This document shows positions 1-9,883 of a DNA stretch of 64,000 bases, one piece after another. The stretch's first letter is position 1, and each line of letters opens with the position of its first letter. Location: contig NZ_UFQC01000002.1 of NCBI RefSeq assembly GCF_900496975.1, positions 62,001 through 126,000 on the forward strand, written 5' to 3'. A model generated the notes under the pieces. It did no database searches, was not told the origin of the DNA, and saw only the letters and a program-made list of their open reading frames with translations. Position numbers and translations under genes: made by a program. This DNA is from Achromobacter veterisilvae (GTDB taxonomy: Bacteria; Pseudomonadota; Gammaproteobacteria; Burkholderiales; Burkholderiaceae_B).

Positions 1-44
1 GCCCGCAGCGACCGAGGCACCAGAAAACCGGGAGAGAAGCGCAT
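1..44 (-). CDS. Sensor histidine kinase, N-terminal fragment (partial)
   Basis: Only the first 14 codons are in the window. The ATG shares its A with the TGA of the response regulator gene (TGATG), the usual coupling of a regulator with its kinase. The readable start, MRFSPGFLVPRSLR, has the basic-hydrophobic look of the cytoplasmic lead-in to the first membrane helix of an OmpR-partner kinase. The identification rests on operon position and this short leader, because no kinase domain is visible. Confidence 0.6.
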   Translation of the reverse strand, partial: MRFSPGFLVPRSLR

Positions 45-745
45 CAGGGCGAAAACCGGTAGCCGATGCCCCAGACCGTCTGGATCCAGCGCGGCTGCTT
101 GGGATCGTCTTCGATGACGCGCCGCAGGCGCAGGATGGCGATGTCGATGGCCCGGTCGTTGCGTTCGCCGGCGTCGTCGTCGCGCGCCAGGGCCAGCAGG
201 CGTTCGCGCGACAGCGGCTTGCCGGCGTTGCGCACCAGCGCCTCCAGCAGGTTGATCTCGCCTCCGGTGAGCTTGACCACGGTGCCGTCGCGCGACAACT
301 GGCGCGTGGAAGGGTCGAACACGAAGGGGCCGAACGAAACCGGCGCATCCTTGGTCAGGGCGGACGGGCCCCGCTTGCGGCGCAGCACGGCCTCGATGCG
401 GGCCAGCAGCTCGCGCGGATCGAAGGGCTTTCCGACGTAGTCGTCGGCACCCGCTTCCAGGCCGATGATGCGGTCCACCGCTTCGTCGCGGGCGGTCAGC
501 AGGATGACGGGGATGTCCTCGCCCTGCTCGCGCAGGCGGCGACAGGCGTCCGCGCCGTCGCCGCCGGGCAGCATGCGGTCGAGCACCAGCAGATCGGGGG
601 CGTAGCGGGTGATGCGGGCAGACAGGTCGGTGGCGTCCGGCGCCAGCAGCGTGTCGTAGCCGTGCCGGTTCAGGTAGTCGGCAAGCAACTGCCGCAGGGC
701 TGGATCGTCGTCGACGACCAACAGCTTGGTGTGGGGATTGTCCAT
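44..745 (-). CDS. OmpR-family two-component response regulator
   Basis: About 233 residues. An N-terminal receiver domain (about 1-120) has the acidic pocket in KLLVVDDDPALR, the phosphoacceptor Asp in LLVLDRMLPGGDG and the Lys of VGKPFDPREL. A C-terminal OmpR/PhoB winged helix (about 135-230) ends in WGIGYRFSP. It should be phosphorylated by the kinase that starts at its stop codon and then bind promoter DNA. The start is ambiguous: ATG at 745 is preferred because it gives a normal receiver N-terminus, while ATG at 754 is also in frame and no strong ribosome site separates them. The phosphorelay input and targets cannot be read from this sequence. Confidence 0.92.
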   Translation of the reverse strand: MDNPHTKLLVVDDDPALRQLLADYLNRHGYDTLLAPDATDLSARITRYAPDLLVLDRMLPGGDGADACRRLREQGEDIPVILLTARDEAVDRIIGLEAGADDYVGKPFDPRELLARIEAVLRRKRGPSALTKDAPVSFGPFVFDPSTRQLSRDGTVVKLTGGEINLLEALVRNAGKPLSRERLLALARDDDAGERNDRAIDIAILRLRRVIEDDPKQPRWIQTVWGIGYRFSP

Positions 746-944
746 GGATGCCATAGTGCGGTGCGCCGCGTCCCGCCGCAAGAGGCAGGAAATCAACTGA
801 AATATACCTGTTGCACGATGTTGGGCGCCGTTACCCGCGCTTTTCGTGAAAGCGCGGCCGCGGCGATAAAATAGGCGCCGGCCAGCCGCTGCCCGCTAAA
901 GAACGTTTACAGCATTCGCGGCGCCCCCTCTCTACACTGTTCCT

Positions 945-2261
945 ATGATCGCCCCTGCAATCATCCGGCGGAAATGGCTGTCGCGCGCCGCGCTGGCGGC
1001 CGGCGCCGTCTTGCCGCTGGCGCCCGCGTTCGGCGGCCCGGCCGACGCGCGCTTGCCGCCGCCGGGCGCCCCGACCGGCTGGGCGCGCGGTATCGGCGCC
1101 TTGGCGCCGGTCCAGCCGCTCCCCGTGCATCCCGCCCCGTCCCTGGAATCGCGCGCGGTGCCGCTCGATCCGTCCCCCTGCGACCTGCAAACAATGGAAC
1201 CCGCCCTGGACACCACGGTGCACGGCACGGGCGAGAGCGACGGCCTGGACCTGGGGATACCCGGCACCGGGGCGGCGCTGTCGGGCGATGTCCAGCCGCT
1301 GCCGGCGGACTGCGGGGCGCTCGCCGCCCCCGAGGCCCCCGCGCCCGATTACTCTTTCGCCCTGGAGGACGGGGACGTGCCGCGCGTGCCGGTCGTCGTG
1401 ATTTCCGGCGTATCGCGCCCGTCGCGTCCCTGGTTCGCCTCCGCCGGCAGCCAGGACGGCCTGCGCTACGGCGGCAGCCGCAACTGGGTCTACGGCAACG
1501 CGTCGGGCCCCTCCATCGCGGTGGGCAACATCACCGCCAACGCGCCGGCCTGGGGCAGCGGCGCCCCGGTGGGCGGCCTGCAGATCTCGAACTGGGCCGG
1601 CTCCGGCGCCACGGTTCCCGAAGGCAGCTTCGGCTATTCCTCATCGCTGGGCCGCCTCAACAACATGGATCCCGCCGCCAGTTCGGGCGCCGTCGACTAT
1701 GGGGCGTCGGTAGGCAGCGGCAGCGTGCGCTACGGCCTCACGCCCGCCCTGACCCTGGAAGGCCAGATGCAGAGCGCGCCCTCGCTCACCACGCGCGGCA
1801 TGGGCACCACCTATGCCGCCGGCGAATACGGCACGTTCCAGGCGGGAGCCACGCAAAGCTCGTTCGACACCGTCAACGCCTGGCGCTACCGCTTCGGCTA
1901 CAGCGTGGACGTGGCCGACACCCTCAACCTGGGCTACACCGCCGAGCAGACCGGCGCGGGCTTCGGCGACCTGTCCATGTACTCCGGCGGCGCGGCCTCG
2001 GCGGCGCAAACCCGCAACACGCTGTCGGCGGGCGTTCCCATCACGGGCTGGGGCACCCTCAGCGGCACCTACTCCGGGCTGCGGGAAGGCTCCGCCCTGG
2101 CCGAACAGCGCGTGGGGCTGTCCCACAGCATGTTCGTGGCGCCCAAGGTGAAGCTGGCGGTCGGCGCCGACCGCGACATCCTGTCGGGCGATTACGAGTG
2201 GCGCGCCAACCTCAGCATGCCGGTCGACACCTTCATGCGGGGCACCTGGCTGAGCTGGTAG
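945..2261 (+). CDS. Exported fimbrial usher-like outer-membrane protein, truncated type
   Basis: 438 residues. The N-terminus is a basic, Ala-rich export signal (about 1-30), followed by a Pro/Ala/Gly-rich region to about 140. The rest is a series of alternating strands. Segments such as GSVRYGLTPALTLEGQMQ, a short periodic GYSVDVADTLNLGYTAEQ stretch, and a GWGTLSGTYSG strand near the C-terminus recall the barrel of chaperone-usher proteins (FimD/PapC). Ushers are normally about 800 residues with a plug domain and two C-terminal domains. None of that extra length is present, and no chaperone or pilin gene is adjacent. It may be a reduced usher relative or another small porin-like barrel. Export and barrel are well supported, function is not. 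Confidence 0.6.
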   Translation: MIAPAIIRRKWLSRAALAAGAVLPLAPAFGGPADARLPPPGAPTGWARGIGALAPVQPLPVHPAPSLESRAVPLDPSPCDLQTMEPALDTTVHGTGESDGLDLGIPGTGAALSGDVQPLPADCGALAAPEAPAPDYSFALEDGDVPRVPVVVISGVSRPSRPWFASAGSQDGLRYGGSRNWVYGNASGPSIAVGNITANAPAWGSGAPVGGLQISNWAGSGATVPEGSFGYSSSLGRLNNMDPAASSGAVDYGASVGSGSVRYGLTPALTLEGQMQSAPSLTTRGMGTTYAAGEYGTFQAGATQSSFDTVNAWRYRFGYSVDVADTLNLGYTAEQTGAGFGDLSMYSGGAASAAQTRNTLSAGVPITGWGTLSGTYSGLREGSALAEQRVGLSHSMFVAPKVKLAVGADRDILSGDYEWRANLSMPVDTFMRGTWLSW

Positions 2262-2354
2262 TCCGGCCGCCTCAAGGACGGAAATCTCCCTTCGGAAGAG
2301 GGCCGCCGGAATTGGGGCTTAAAATCCCTGCCATGATGCTTCCGGCCTACCCCC

Positions 2355-4184
2355 ATGTCTGACGCGCGCGCCCTCGGCGTGTTGCAGCGCGTCTTCGGTT
2401 ACGAATCCTTCCGCGGCGACCAGCAAGCCATTGTCGAACAGGTGATCGACGGCGGCGACGCGCTGGTCCTCATGCCCACCGGCGGCGGCAAGTCGCTCTG
2501 TTACCAGATCCCGTCGCTGGTCCGCGAAGGCACCGGCATCGTCGTGTCGCCCCTGATCGCGCTGATGCAGGACCAGGTCGACGCCCTGACCGAACTGGGC
2601 GTGCGCGCGGCCTTCCTGAATTCCACGCAGGAGTGGCGGGTGGCCCGCGACGTCGAACAGGCCTTCCTGGCCGGCGAGCTGGACCTGCTCTACGTGGCCC
2701 CCGAACGCCTGCTGACCGACCGCTGCCTGCAATTGCTGGAACGCGGCCGCATCGCGCTGTTCGCCATCGACGAAGCCCACTGCGTGTCCCAGTGGGGCCA
2801 TGACTTCCGGCCGGAATACCTGGGCCTGTCGATGCTGCACGAGCGCTGGCCCGACGTGCCGCGCATCGCGCTCACGGCGACCGCCACCGCGGACACCCGC
2901 CGCGAAATCGCCCAGCGCCTTTCGCTGGACGACGCCCGCCACTTCGTTTCCAGCTTCGACCGCCCCAATATCCGCTACCGCATCATCGAAAAGAACGAGG
3001 TGCGCAAGCAGTTGCTGGAAATGATCCGCACCGAACACGAAGGCGAATCCGGCGTGGTCTACGGCCTGTCGCGGGCCCGCGTGGAAGAAACCGCGGAATT
3101 CCTGTGCAACCAGGGCATCGACGCCATGCCGTACCACGCCGGGCTCAGCCCCCAGGTGCGCGCCGCCAACCAGGCGCGCTTCCTGCGCGAGGACGGCGTG
3201 GTCATGGTGGCCACCATTGCGTTCGGCATGGGCATCGACAAGCCCGACGTCCGCTTCGTGGCCCACATCGACCTGCCCAAGTCCGTGGAAGGCTATTACC
3301 AGGAGACCGGCCGCGCCGGCCGCGACGGCCTGCCCGCCACCGCCTGGCTGGCCTATGGCTTGCAGGACGTGGTGCAGCAGCGCCGCATGATCGACGAATC
3401 GCCCGGCGAGGAGTCCTACCGCAGGCGGCTCGGCCAGCAGCTCGACGCCATGCTGGGGCTGTGCGAAACGGTGGAATGTCGGCGCGTGCGCCTGCTGGCC
3501 TACTTCGGCCAGCAGATCACGGCCTGCGGCAACTGCGACGTCTGCCTGGATCCCCCGCAGGCCTGGGACGGGACGGTCGCGGCGCAGAAGGTGCTGTCCG
3601 CCGTCTACCGCTTGTGGAAGGAACGCGGCCAGCGCTACGGCGCGGGCCACATCATCGACATCCTGCGCGGCAAGGTCACCGAACGCACCAAGCAGCACGG
3701 CCATGAAACGCTCAGCGTGTTCGGCGTGGGCGAAGACCTCAGCGACACCGCCTGGCGCGGCGTGCTGCGCCAGTTGCTGGCGCAGGGCCTGCTGACGGTG
3801 GACAACGAAGGCTTCGGCACCCTGGCCCTGACCGAGGGCAGCCGGGCCGTGCTCAAGGGCGAGCGGCAACTGATGCTGCGCCGGGAATCGGAAAAAAAGA
3901 CGCGCTCGGGCAAGACCGGCAGCGGGCGCCCCAAGGCGGCCGCCATCGACCTGCCGGCCGAACTACAACCCGTCTTCGAAGCGCTGCGCGCCTGGCGCGG
4001 CGAAGTCGCCAAGAGCCACGGCGTGCCGGCCTACGTCATCTTCCACGACGCCACGCTGCGCGAGATCGCGCTGGCCCAGCCGGAGTCCATGGATGCGCTG
4101 AGCCACATCAGCGGCGTGGGCGCCCGCAAGCTGGAAGCCTACGGCGAGGAAATCCTCCAGCGCGTCGCCAGACCGGTTCTGTAG
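2355..4184 (+). CDS. recQ: ATP-dependent DNA helicase RecQ
   Basis: 609 residues, the normal RecQ length. The 3'-5' superfamily 2 helicase unwinds DNA in recombination and stalled-fork repair. Visible motifs are Walker A PTGGGKS near residue 41, DEAH near 139, the RecQ loop [10 protein letters not shown], and helicase motif VI as [11 protein letters not shown] four-cysteine zinc site (about 370-397, ending CGNCDVC) and a winged-helix region follow, and a C-terminal HRDC domain contains [12 protein letters not shown]. The gene stands alone on the plus strand and its TAG stop lies at the outer edge of a long inverted repeat that follows. Confidence 0.97.
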   Translation: MSDARALGVLQRVFGYESFRGDQQAIVEQVIDGGDALVLMPTGGGKSLCYQIPSLVREGTGIVVSPLIALMQDQVDALTELGVRAAFLNSTQEWRVARDVEQAFLAGELDLLYVAPERLLTDRCLQLLERGRIALFAIDEAHCVSQWGHDFRPEYLGLSMLHERWPDVPRIALTATATADTRREIAQRLSLDDARHFVSSFDRPNIRYRIIEKNEVRKQLLEMIRTEHEGESGVVYGLSRARVEETAEFLCNQGIDAMPYHAGLSPQVRAANQARFLREDGVVMVATIAFGMGIDKPDVRFVAHIDLPKSVEGYYQETGRAGRDGLPATAWLAYGLQDVVQQRRMIDESPGEESYRRRLGQQLDAMLGLCETVECRRVRLLAYFGQQITACGNCDVCLDPPQAWDGTVAAQKVLSAVYRLWKERGQRYGAGHIIDILRGKVTERTKQHGHETLSVFGVGEDLSDTAWRGVLRQLLAQGLLTVDNEGFGTLALTEGSRAVLKGERQLMLRRESEKKTRSGKTGSGRPKAAAIDLPAELQPVFEALRAWRGEVAKSHGVPAYVIFHDATLREIALAQPESMDALSHISGVGARKLEAYGEEILQRVARPVL

Positions 4185-4367
4185 GATGGGTGGAGCGCGA
4201 GAGTTCTTAAGCAAGAACTCAGGTATCCAGCGCGCGCAACCCATGCGGCCGTGGGCAGACTGTTTTTTGGGGCCGATGCCGGGCACTGTCTGCCCATGGC
4301 CGCATGGGTTGCGCGCGTTCAGCACCTAGCTTCTTACCTAGGAACTGCCGCGCTCCACCAATCCTAC
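4181..4367. repeat. Long imperfect inverted repeat (82-bp arms) after recQ
   Basis: The left arm 4181-4262 and right arm 4286-4367 are reverse complements over about 82 bases, with roughly four in five positions pairing, around a 23-base spacer. The arms open with GTAGGAT and contain a perfectly paired core around GCGCGCAACCCATGCGGCC. The element begins on the recQ stop codon and ends just before the tandem repeat by the cydB-like gene. As RNA it would form a very long hairpin between convergent genes, so it could terminate both, and it could also be a dispersed palindromic repeat unit. Confidence 0.85.
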
Positions 4368-4374
4368 GCCCAGC

Positions 4375-4439
4375 CCCGCCGCCCAGTCCCGCCGCCCAGT
4401 CCCGCCGCCCAGCCCCGCCACCCAACCCCGCCGCTCAGC
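4375..4439. repeat. Five 13-bp tandem repeats crossing the cydB-like stop codon
   Basis: Five consecutive 13-base units with consensus CCCGCCGCCCAGY begin at 4375, 4388, 4401, 4414 and 4427. The first two are identical and the last two carry one to three changes. The final unit contains the stop codon (TCA on the plus strand at 4435-4437) of the minus-strand cytochrome bd-like subunit II gene. Unit gain or loss beyond the stop would change only the 3' untranslated region. Confidence 0.9.
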
Positions 4440-5487
4440 CCGGCGGCGGCAGCAGCGGCACCGGCGCGCGCTCCTTGCCGAATACCGAGCGGTAGGCCAG
4501 GATGTTGAACACCAGCACCACCGGGATCCCCACGACGGCGCCCGCCAACACGAGGCGCATCGACCCCAGCGCGCCCGCGCCGTCCCACAGCGTCATGTCG
4601 TCCAGGATCAGGTAGGGGAAGAGGCTGTAGGCCAGGCCGCTGAGCATCAGCAGGAACAGGGCCACGCACAGCACGAAGGGCAGCCAACTGAAGCGCTCGG
4701 CCCGGCCCGGCAGCCGGGCCAGCAGCATTTCGGCGGCCACGAAGCCGGCCAGCATCAGCACCCAGACCGTGGCGGCCAGGCTCAGGTGGGCGATGTTGCT
4801 CCACTTGTAGAAGATGCCGGCATTGGCCAGCCCCAGCGTCACCGCGATCGCGACCATGCCCACCGCCGTCCAGCGGATCGCGTGGCGGGCCCAGTTGGCG
4901 GCGCGCCGCTGCAGGTCGCCGTCCACCCGCATGACCAGCCAGGACGCGCCCAGCAGGACGTAGGCCGCCACCGCGCACAGGCCCACGAACATGGCGAACC
5001 AGCCGTAGCCGGCGTCGGACTGGTAGCCGGTCGCGATCCGGCCCAGCATCATGCCCTGGCCGAACGCGGTGATCAGGGACCCCGCCCAGAACGCGAAGAT
5101 CCAGCGCGGCTTCATTTCGTTGCGCGCGCGGATGCGGAATTCGAACGCGACGCTGCGCAGCACCGCGCCCAGCACCATGCAAGTGAGCGGCCCGTAGAGC
5201 TTGCCCAGCACCGCGCCCCACGCGAACGGGAACGCCGCGGCGAACAGCCCCATGCCCAGCAGCAGCCAGAACTCGTTGGCGTCCCGCCATGGGCTCAAGA
5301 GACTCATCATGCGGCCGCGCTCGTGCTCCGGCGCCAGTTGCAGCAGGATGCCCACGCCCAGGTCGAAGCCGTCCAGCACCATGCCCGCGGCGATCACCAC
5401 GAACAGCAGCGCCATGAAGGCCAGCGGCATCCAGAACGAGGGATCTTCGGGGTTCAGCCCCTGGGAGGCGGCCAGCATGGCGATCAT
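4435..5487 (-). CDS. Cytochrome bd-type oxidase subunit II-like protein (CydB family)
   Basis: 350 residues with about eight or nine hydrophobic helices, a normal CydB length. The family hallmark GMVLDGFDLGVGIL near residue 38 is intact, including both aspartates. RIRARNEMKPRW and LLPPPG at the C-terminus also fit. CydB pairs with CydA in the inner membrane. Here the start codon overlaps the stop of the subunit I-like gene (ATGA), so the two are translationally coupled. No CydX-like small ORF follows, because the 13-bp repeat starts at once. The partner subunit lacks haem ligands, so ordinary quinol oxidase activity should not be assumed. Confidence 0.88.
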   Translation of the reverse strand: MIAMLAASQGLNPEDPSFWMPLAFMALLFVVIAAGMVLDGFDLGVGILLQLAPEHERGRMMSLLSPWRDANEFWLLLGMGLFAAAFPFAWGAVLGKLYGPLTCMVLGAVLRSVAFEFRIRARNEMKPRWIFAFWAGSLITAFGQGMMLGRIATGYQSDAGYGWFAMFVGLCAVAAYVLLGASWLVMRVDGDLQRRAANWARHAIRWTAVGMVAIAVTLGLANAGIFYKWSNIAHLSLAATVWVLMLAGFVAAEMLLARLPGRAERFSWLPFVLCVALFLLMLSGLAYSLFPYLILDDMTLWDGAGALGSMRLVLAGAVVGIPVVLVFNILAYRSVFGKERAPVPLLPPPG

Positions 5488-6827
5488 GGCGTCCCCCCGC
5501 CCAGTTTGCGCACGGGCACGACGCCGTAGCGCGCCGCGTGGAACAGCATGCCGGCGAACGCGGCCAGCAACAGGGCGTACAGCACCCCGTAGCCGGCCAG
5601 GCCATAGAGGACGGTGCTGGAAGACACCGAGCCCAGGACCTCGGATTGCGTGATGGTGCCGTTCACCGCGAACGGCTGCAGGCCGATGATGGACACCCAC
5701 CATCCGGCCACGACCGCGATGCCGCCCGAGAACATCATGCCGCACATGACCCGCTGCCACCAGCGCGGCAGCGTCGACGGATCCAGCCCGCGCCGGAAGG
5801 TCCACAGGAAGGTCACGCAGGCCACGGCCAGCATCAGCAGGCCCAGCGCGGCCGCCACGCGCAGCGACCAGAAGGTCAGCGCGACCGGCGGCAGCATGCC
5901 CGAATACTTGTCCAGGCCCTGGTAAGTGCCGTCCGGGTTGCGATGCAGCCACATCCCGCCCATATTGCGCAGGGTCAGGTCGGCCACGTTCGTATGGTTG
6001 CGGGCGTCCGGCCAGCCGAACAGCACCAGGCTCGGCTCGGCGCCGCTTTCCCAGAAACCGGCCGCCGCGGCCGCCTTGGCCGGCTGCAGCTTCGCGACCA
6101 TCTGCCCGGCGCCGGTGGCGACCGGCAACTGCATGAGCGCGGCCACCACCGCGATCACCAGCGCCGTCCTGAACGCGCTGCGTTCGCCGTCGCCCAGCGG
6201 CCGCCGCAACGCCTGCAACGCGGTCACGCCCATCATCAGGAAGGAGGCGGCCAGCGCGGCGCCCACCGCCACCGTGGCCATGCGCCAGCCCACCGACGGA
6301 TTCAGCACCACGGCCGTCCAGTCGTAGACCTGGTAGCGGCCGTCGACCAGCAGGGCGCCGTCCGGCGTCTGCATCCAGGATTGCAGGGCCAGCACCCAGA
6401 ACACCGCCACCAGTTGCCCCACCGCCACCATCAGCACCGCCAGCGTATGGGCGCCGTCGGAAACGCGCCGCTGGCCGAACAGCATGACCCCGAGGAAGCA
6501 CGACTTCAGGATGAACACCGACAGGATGCCGTAGCCCAGCAAGGGGCCGGCCACATTGCCGATCTTGTCCATCAGCCCCGCCCACAGGCTGCCGATCTGG
6601 ATCAGCACCGGCACGCTGGCCGCCAGGGTCAGCACGAAGGCCAGCGCGAATATCCGCACCCAGAAGCGGTAGGCGGCCGTCCACCCGCCATGGCCGGACC
6701 AGCGGGCCCGTATCTTGAAGAACAGCAGCACCCAGGCGAGAGCCAGGGAGACGGCCAGGAACAGCGCCAGGAAGCTCAGGCTGGCCACGAACTGCGCGCG
6801 GGCCAGGGATAGCGTGGATATGTCCAT
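5484..6827 (-). CDS. CydA-like membrane protein lacking the canonical haem ligands
   Basis: 447 residues and nine or so membrane helices. The fold is clearly CydA: LQSWMQTPDGALL, LNPSVGWRM, the Q-loop stretch LQPAKAAAAAGFWES, LVLFGWPD and GWWVSIIGLQPF. By eye against E. coli CydA as I recall it, the axial ligands are gone. The H19 position is L20, the H186 position is T185 (in RMATVAV) and the M393 position is A325 (in LRVAAALG). The channel acid E107 is K108 (FILKSCF) and the Q-loop E257 is A256, while the Q-loop Lys is kept as K251. GRQPW is altered to GLQPF. The reading frame is intact and coupled to a normal CydB partner, so this is not a decayed gene. It probably belongs to a divergent, non-oxidase branch of the bd family with unknown function. 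Confidence 0.85.
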   Translation of the reverse strand: MDISTLSLARAQFVASLSFLALFLAVSLALAWVLLFFKIRARWSGHGGWTAAYRFWVRIFALAFVLTLAASVPVLIQIGSLWAGLMDKIGNVAGPLLGYGILSVFILKSCFLGVMLFGQRRVSDGAHTLAVLMVAVGQLVAVFWVLALQSWMQTPDGALLVDGRYQVYDWTAVVLNPSVGWRMATVAVGAALAASFLMMGVTALQALRRPLGDGERSAFRTALVIAVVAALMQLPVATGAGQMVAKLQPAKAAAAAGFWESGAEPSLVLFGWPDARNHTNVADLTLRNMGGMWLHRNPDGTYQGLDKYSGMLPPVALTFWSLRVAAALGLLMLAVACVTFLWTFRRGLDPSTLPRWWQRVMCGMMFSGGIAVVAGWWVSIIGLQPFAVNGTITQSEVLGSVSSSTVLYGLAGYGVLYALLLAAFAGMLFHAARYGVVPVRKLGGGTP

Positions 6828-6884
6828 AATGGCCCGTAGTGTAGAGCCAGTTACAAGACTGTGGGGCCAGTTTGAAACCGGTTG

Positions 6885-6895
6885 CCCCCCCCCCC
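6885..6895. repeat. Homopolymer of 11 C between divergent cydA-like and glnS genes
   Basis: Eleven uninterrupted C residues lie in the 137-bp gap between the two divergent start codons, 58 bp upstream of the cydA-like ATG and 70 bp upstream of glnS. In Bordetella, poly-C tracts in fimbrial promoters change length by slippage and switch expression. This tract is long enough to be slip-prone. I could not place convincing -35/-10 boxes around it, so a promoter role is inference. Confidence 0.75.
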
Positions 6896-6964
6896 GAAAA
6901 GAGGCTGACTGCGGAACGTGGCAAAATTGACGCTTTGTCGCTGCTTTTTCCTATTCTTTCAAGA

Positions 6965-8731
<1,767 letters not shown>

Positions 8732-8755
8732 CGCGCCGCGTCGGCATTGCTGGGG

Positions 8756-8780
8756 AAAAGGCGCCTTTTGGCGCCTTTTT
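8756..8780 (+). terminator. Rho-independent terminator of glnS
   Basis: A GGCGCC stem repeats across a TTTT loop, flanked by AAAA on the left and TTTTT on the right (8756-8780), 25 bases after the glnS stop. With A-T pairing included the stem is ten base pairs. Confidence 0.9.
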
Positions 8781-8878
8781 CATCGCTGGGCCGTCCCGGG
8801 GCGGGTTATCATGCCCGACATCCCGCAGCCGGTTGCGCGCCCCTGTTTCGGGCGTCCGGACCGCCAGCCACAACCAAG

Positions 8879-9745
8879 ATGAACACTGAATCCCTAGCCC
8901 TGGACTTCAAAAGCGCCACCCTGTATGCGATCCGGGTGGTTCTGCACAGCGCCGACCCTGAACACCTGGAGGCCGCGCTCGCCAAGCGCATGGCCGACGC
9001 CGGCAGCTTCTTCGAGAACGAACCCGTGGTCATCGACGCCAGCCGCGTCGAGGAAAAGATCGATTGGACCGCCCTGGTGGCGGCGCTGCGGGGCCATAAC
9101 CTGCCCCCCATCGGCGTCGTGGCCGAAGGCGCCAACCTGGAGGCCGCCCGCGCGGCCGGCCTGACGCCGGTGGAACTGTCCACGCCCGCGGCCCGGCCCG
9201 CTCCCGTGGTCGATACGGCGCTGCCCAACGACGTCGCCACGCCGGTGCCTTCCGTGCCGGCCGCGGCGGTCGAAACCGCGGCCGCGCCCACCGAAGCCGC
9301 CGCCGAAACGGAACCCGCCGCCGGCAAGGCCGACGCCGATCCCCTGCCCGCGCGCGAGGCCAGCGGCGCCACATCGGCCCCCAGCCCCACGCCCGCGGCC
9401 CCGCACTCGTCTTCGGCGCTGGTCATCACCAAGCCCCTGCGGTCCGGCCAGCGCGTCTACGCGAGGCATACGGACCTGGTGGTGATCGGCATGGTGAGCC
9501 AGGGCGCCGAAGTCATCGCCGACGGCAACGTCCACGTCTACGGCCCCTTGCGCGGCAAGGCGATGGCCGGCGCGCGCGGCGACACCTCGGCCCGCATCTT
9601 CACGACGCACCTGGACGCCGAACTGCTGGCCGTGGCCGGCGTCTACCGCGTTGTCGAAGACAAACTGGACCGCACGCTGCACAACCAGCCCGCGCTGGTC
9701 CGGCTGGATGGCGATACGCTGCGCATCGAAGCGCTCAAGCCCTGA
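8879..9745 (+). CDS. minC: Septum site-determining protein MinC
   Basis: 288 residues. MinC blocks FtsZ polymerisation away from midcell when recruited to the membrane by MinD. The N-terminal domain begins [16 protein letters not shown] long Ala/Pro/Thr-rich linker runs from about 95 to 175 and makes this MinC longer than the E. coli protein. The C-terminal beta-helix contains [18 protein letters not shown] and the glycine-turn repeats [27 protein letters not shown]. The start at 8879 is the first methionine with family sequence. minD and minE follow on the same strand. Confidence 0.95.
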   Translation: MNTESLALDFKSATLYAIRVVLHSADPEHLEAALAKRMADAGSFFENEPVVIDASRVEEKIDWTALVAALRGHNLPPIGVVAEGANLEAARAAGLTPVELSTPAARPAPVVDTALPNDVATPVPSVPAAAVETAAAPTEAAAETEPAAGKADADPLPAREASGATSAPSPTPAAPHSSSALVITKPLRSGQRVYARHTDLVVIGMVSQGAEVIADGNVHVYGPLRGKAMAGARGDTSARIFTTHLDAELLAVAGVYRVVEDKLDRTLHNQPALVRLDGDTLRIEALKP

Positions 9746-9818
9746 AAAGCTTTGCAGCCCCCCGCCCCCAGGCCGCACCCGGCAAGACGTCCGCGCAAAT
9801 TTCAACACATCCTGTAAG

Positions 9819-9838
9819 AAGCCTTACAAAGGCTTTTT
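9819..9838 (+). terminator. Terminator-like hairpin between minC and minD
   Basis: AAGCCTT (9819-9825), loop ACA, AAGGCTT (9829-9835) and then three further T residues before GC. It lies 74 bases after the minC stop and 45 bases before the minD start. The stem is short and partly AT, so it may attenuate rather than end transcription. It suggests that minDE can be expressed separately from minC. Confidence 0.6.
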
Positions 9839-9883
9839 GCTTTACGATAACGCGATTTATTCGAACATAAGGGTTTGATCGTC

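Noticed and set aside
2235-2354. Frameshift or read-through between the usher-like protein and recQ
   Set aside because: The alternate frame over 974-2362 lacks export or family signals. The 438-residue frame is complete and recQ has its own ATG at 2355.
6927-6957. glnS promoter TTGACG with TATTCT
   Set aside because: The spacer is 19 bases and the transcript would begin on the start codon. The match is too weak to call.
6872-6964. N-terminal extension of glnS through the poly-C tract
   Set aside because: The added residues (MKPVAPPPEKR...) have no glutaminyl-tRNA synthetase character. The usual start is at 6965.
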